NCBI GenBank assembly: GCA_039923455.1
Contig: JBDTCS010000195.1
Span: 1 to 8,748 of the forward strand
Source: JBDTCS01 sp039923455
GTDB taxonomy: Bacteria; Bacteroidota; Ignavibacteria; Palsa-1295
DNA length: 8,748 nt
Reading direction: 5' to 3'
Within the stretch, counting starts at the first letter, position 1; every line of letters begins with the position of its first letter. Below the pieces are notes generated by a model, which saw only the letters and a program-made list of their open reading frames with translations, did not search any database and was not told the DNA's origin. The translations under genes and the position numbers were made by a program. Below, piece by piece: positions 6,842 to 8,748 of this stretch.

Positions 6842-6859
6842 GCCGTGCAAACGGCACGG
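6842..6859 (+). repeat. Hairpin with two competing folds upstream of nrdJ
   Basis: Two mutually exclusive stems share these bases. GCCGT (6842-6846) with ACGGC (6851-6855) closes a GCAA tetraloop of the stable GNRA type; CCGTGC (6843-6848) with GCACGG (6854-6859) gives a 6-bp stem and a 5-nt loop. It starts 5 nt after the seven-T run and about 170 bp before nrdJ. It may be part of a leader RNA, but no known riboswitch class is recognisable. Confidence 0.3.
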
Positions 6860-6943
6860 AAGCTCTGCCCCATTACTTTAGAATGGCCCAGATGTTCCCT
6901 GCAGTTTGACGGAGATCAGTGGGTTTAGCACCCGTTGCGGTTG

Positions 6944-6992
6944 GACAAGTAATTGTCGTTTGCCTCCGCTACTAAATGGAATCGACAATTGT
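6944..6992. promoter_or_regulatory. TTGTC/GACAA inverted elements upstream of nrdJ; candidate operators
   Basis: GACAA-GTAA-TTGTC (6944-6957) is one dyad, and ACAATTGT (6985-6992) is a second, with centres 38 bp apart. Together they also form a larger inverted repeat, AATTGTCG (6951-6958) against CGACAATT (6983-6990). The very AT-rich TATATTATATAG (6993-7004) follows directly and is the likeliest -10 region, 24-35 bp before the nrdJ ATG. Paired dyads overlapping a promoter are typical for a dimeric regulator. They do not match the NrdR-box consensus (ACACWATATATWGTGT-like), so the usual nucleotide-reductase repressor is not indicated. The regulator is unknown. Confidence 0.42.
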
Positions 6993-7013
6993 TATATTAT
7001 ATAGAAGTTATTT

Positions 7014-7017
7014 AGGA
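7014..7017 (+). promoter_or_regulatory. Ribosome binding site of nrdJ
   Basis: AGGA lies 10 nt before the ATG at 7028. It is the only plus-strand gene in the window with a recognisable Shine-Dalgarno core, and it supports this start. Confidence 0.5.
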
Positions 7018-7027
7018 TCTAGTAGTT

Positions 7028-8748
7028 ATGCAAATCTCACGTCGCTTTACGAAAAAGGGTGGTAATCCCTTCGAGCAGTTCGAATACACCAAGCGCGCCA
7101 GCGTCCTCCGCAATCCGGACGGTAAACCGATCTTCGATATGCAGGATATCGAAGTGCCAAAGCAGTGGTCGCAGGTAGCAACCGATATCCTCGCGCAGAA
7201 ATATTTCCGTAAAGCCGGTGTGCCACAGACCGATTCGTTCGGTACGGTCCTTCGCGACCGCGACGGCAATCCGATCTTGGGTGCAGAGCGTTCGATCAAG
7301 CAGGTCGCAAACCGCCTCGCAGGTTGCTGGAGAGCTTGGGGTGAAGAGCACGGATATTTTGATAAGACCGAAGACGCGCAAGCTTTCTACGATGAGCTCG
7401 TCTATATGCTCCTCAAGCAGATGGCAGCGCCGAACTCCCCGCAGTGGTTCAACACCGGCCTCGCGTGGGCTTATGGAATCACCGGTCCTGCACAAGGACA
7501 TTATTACGTCGATCCGAAGACGGGCGTAATGGAGCGCTCGACCGATGCTTACACGCATCCTCAGCCGCACGCTTGCTTTATTCAATCCGTCAGCGATGAT
7601 CTCGTGAACGAAGGCGGAATCTTCGATCTCGTCACTCGCGAAGCCCGTATCTTTAAGTATGGCTCCGGCACAGGTTCAAACTTCAGCCGTTTGCGCGGCA
7701 TCGGTGAGAAGCTTTCCGGTGGTGGATATTCTTCTGGCCTCATGAGCTTTTTGCAGATCAACGATCGCGCTGCTGCGGCAGTGAAGTCGGGTGGTACGAC
7801 GCGTCGTGCGGCAAAGATGGTCGTGCTCGATATCGATCATCCGGATGTGGAGCACTTCATCGAATGGAAAGCCGTCGAAGAGCAGAAAGTCGCGGCACTC
7901 GTTGCCGGTTCAAAAATTTGTGATCTATTCCTCAACACGATCATGAAGCTCGCCACCGAAGGCGGCAGCGATCGTAAGGAAAACCCCGATCTCGATATCG
8001 CGATCAAGAAAGCACTCGCACGTGGAGTGCCGATGAATTATATTCATCGCGCAATGCAGATGGTAAAGATGGGCTATGACACCATCGACTTCCGCACCTA
8101 CGACACACACTACGAAGGCGAAGCATATCAAACCGTCTCAGGACAGAATTCCAATAATTCTGTTCGCGTCACGAATGACTTCATGCAAGCCGTGCTGACA
8201 GATTCTGATTGGGAATTGAAATTCCGCACCAGCGGCAAAACAGCCAAGAAGCTCAAAGCAAAATCACTCTGGGATAAGATCGTGATGTCCGCGTGGGCAT
8301 CTGCTGATCCGGGTTTGCAGTTTGATACGACGATCAACGAATGGCACACATGCCCGAACGATGGTCGCATCAACGCATCCAATCCGTGCTCCGAATATAT
8401 GTTCTTGGATGACACCGCGTGCAATTTGGCTTCGATGAATCTCGCGCACTTCTTTGACGAGACGACGACGCAATTTCACATCGAAGATTTCAAACATGCA
8501 ACGCGCTTGTGGACTGTCGTGCTCGAGATCTCCGTGCTCATGGCGCAATTCCCATCGAAGGAGATCGCGCAGAAATCGTATGACTATCGCACACTCGGAC
8601 TCGGTTACGCAAATCTTGGTACCGTGCTGATGATGTCAGGCATTGCGTATGATTCTCCGGAAGCACTCGCGATTGCCGGCGCACTAACTGCGATCATGTG
8701 CGGTGAGAGCTATGCAGCTTCAGCGGAAATCGCTCGCGATCTTGGTGC
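7028..8748 (+). CDS. nrdJ: Adenosylcobalamin-dependent (class II) ribonucleotide reductase, 5' part
   Basis: The frame is open from the ATG to the window end (573 codons); full-length family members are often well over 800 residues, so a large part is missing by truncation at the edge. The enzyme reduces ribonucleotides to deoxyribonucleotides in the cytoplasm, using a thiyl radical generated from coenzyme B12. Motifs include NSPQWFNTG (136-144), Cys183 in PHACFIQSV, GSGTGSNFSRLRG (212-224), GGTTRRAAKMV (255-265), and NPCSEYMFLDDTACNLASMNL starting at residue 452. In the last, Cys454 is the radical cysteine, Asn452 and Glu456 are catalytic partners, and Cys465 should pair with Cys183 as the redox dithiol, by analogy with Cys439, Asn437, Glu441, Cys462 and Cys225 of E. 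coli NrdA. The N-terminus starts directly with ISRRFTKKG and shows no ATP-cone. Inteins often sit at these active-site motifs; none is present in the part seen. The start is supported by AGGA 10 nt upstream. Confidence 0.97.
   Translation, partial: MQISRRFTKKGGNPFEQFEYTKRASVLRNPDGKPIFDMQDIEVPKQWSQVATDILAQKYFRKAGVPQTDSFGTVLRDRDGNPILGAERSIKQVANRLAGCWRAWGEEHGYFDKTEDAQAFYDELVYMLLKQMAAPNSPQWFNTGLAWAYGITGPAQGHYYVDPKTGVMERSTDAYTHPQPHACFIQSVSDDLVNEGGIFDLVTREARIFKYGSGTGSNFSRLRGIGEKLSGGGYSSGLMSFLQINDRAAAAVKSGGTTRRAAKMVVLDIDHPDVEHFIEWKAVEEQKVAALVAGSKICDLFLNTIMKLATEGGSDRKENPDLDIAIKKALARGVPMNYIHRAMQMVKMGYDTIDFRTYDTHYEGEAYQTVSGQNSNNSVRVTNDFMQAVLTDSDWELKFRTSGKTAKKLKAKSLWDKIVMSAWASADPGLQFDTTINEWHTCPNDGRINASNPCSEYMFLDDTACNLASMNLAHFFDETTTQFHIEDFKHATRLWTVVLEISVLMAQFPSKEIAQKSYDYRTLGLGYANLGTVLMMSGIAYDSPEALAIAGALTAIMCGESYAASAEIARDLG

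Noticed and set aside
6664..6873. A 69-codon minus-strand frame across the hairpin region
   Set aside because: The frame is explained by the hairpin's base composition; the product has no recognisable feature and the DNA pairing is the stronger signal.
6985..7004. An NrdR box before nrdJ
   Set aside because: The AT-rich sequence does not fit the ACACWATATATWGTGT-type consensus and the usual second box at about three helical turns is missing.
7037..7585. A 182-codon open frame on the minus strand opposite nrdJ
   Set aside because: nrdJ on the plus strand is unambiguous here and the antisense product shows no domain.

Overview
The window looks like chromosomal DNA from a member of the Bacteroidota/FCB group (Bacteroidota proper or an Ignavibacteria/Kapabacteria-like relative). 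The main evidence is a secreted protein whose C-terminus has the features of a type IX secretion sorting domain, a system known only from this group. Supporting signs are that most genes start without a clear Shine-Dalgarno sequence, and that a TAnnTTTG-type -7 box lies in the one divergent promoter region. The placement is inferred; no rRNA or other taxonomic marker is present.

Left part, minus strand: the window opens with the first 23 codons of an RRM-type RNA-binding protein (1-69). A 304-bp leader precedes it and contains a 17-bp perfect palindrome (172-188). Upstream on the same strand is an exported ARPP-1 (DUF6569) family protein (374-1546). An 88-bp divergent promoter region (1547-1634) separates it from the plus-strand genes.

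Middle, plus strand: a class V PLP-dependent aminotransferase of the alanine/serine-glyoxylate type (1635-2768), a D-Ala-D-Ala-ligase-like ATP-grasp enzyme (2919-4001) and a large exported glycoside hydrolase with DUF5060, a GH5-like barrel and a T9SS C-terminal domain (4056-6170). The gaps are 150 and 54 bp. The second gap starts with a perfect 8-bp stem-loop whose loop contains the stop codon of the ATP-grasp gene. The three genes share a direction but no evident pathway.

Right part, plus strand: an 857-bp stretch without a credible protein gene (6171-7027), followed by nrdJ, the adenosylcobalamin-dependent class II ribonucleotide reductase, cut by the window end (7028-8748, 573 codons seen). 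The non-coding stretch is the least explained part. It holds a strong 27-bp interrupted hairpin (6676-6752) that can be enclosed by a 7-bp closing helix (6634-6640 with 6794-6800), which suggests a small structured RNA of about 165-200 nt. It also holds a hairpin with two competing folds (6842-6859) and TTGTC/GACAA inverted elements just upstream of nrdJ. No cobalamin riboswitch is recognisable there.

I see no transposase, CRISPR array, tRNA or rRNA. The protein genes are mostly ordinary housekeeping or accessory functions, and the best candidates for something undescribed are the non-coding elements.
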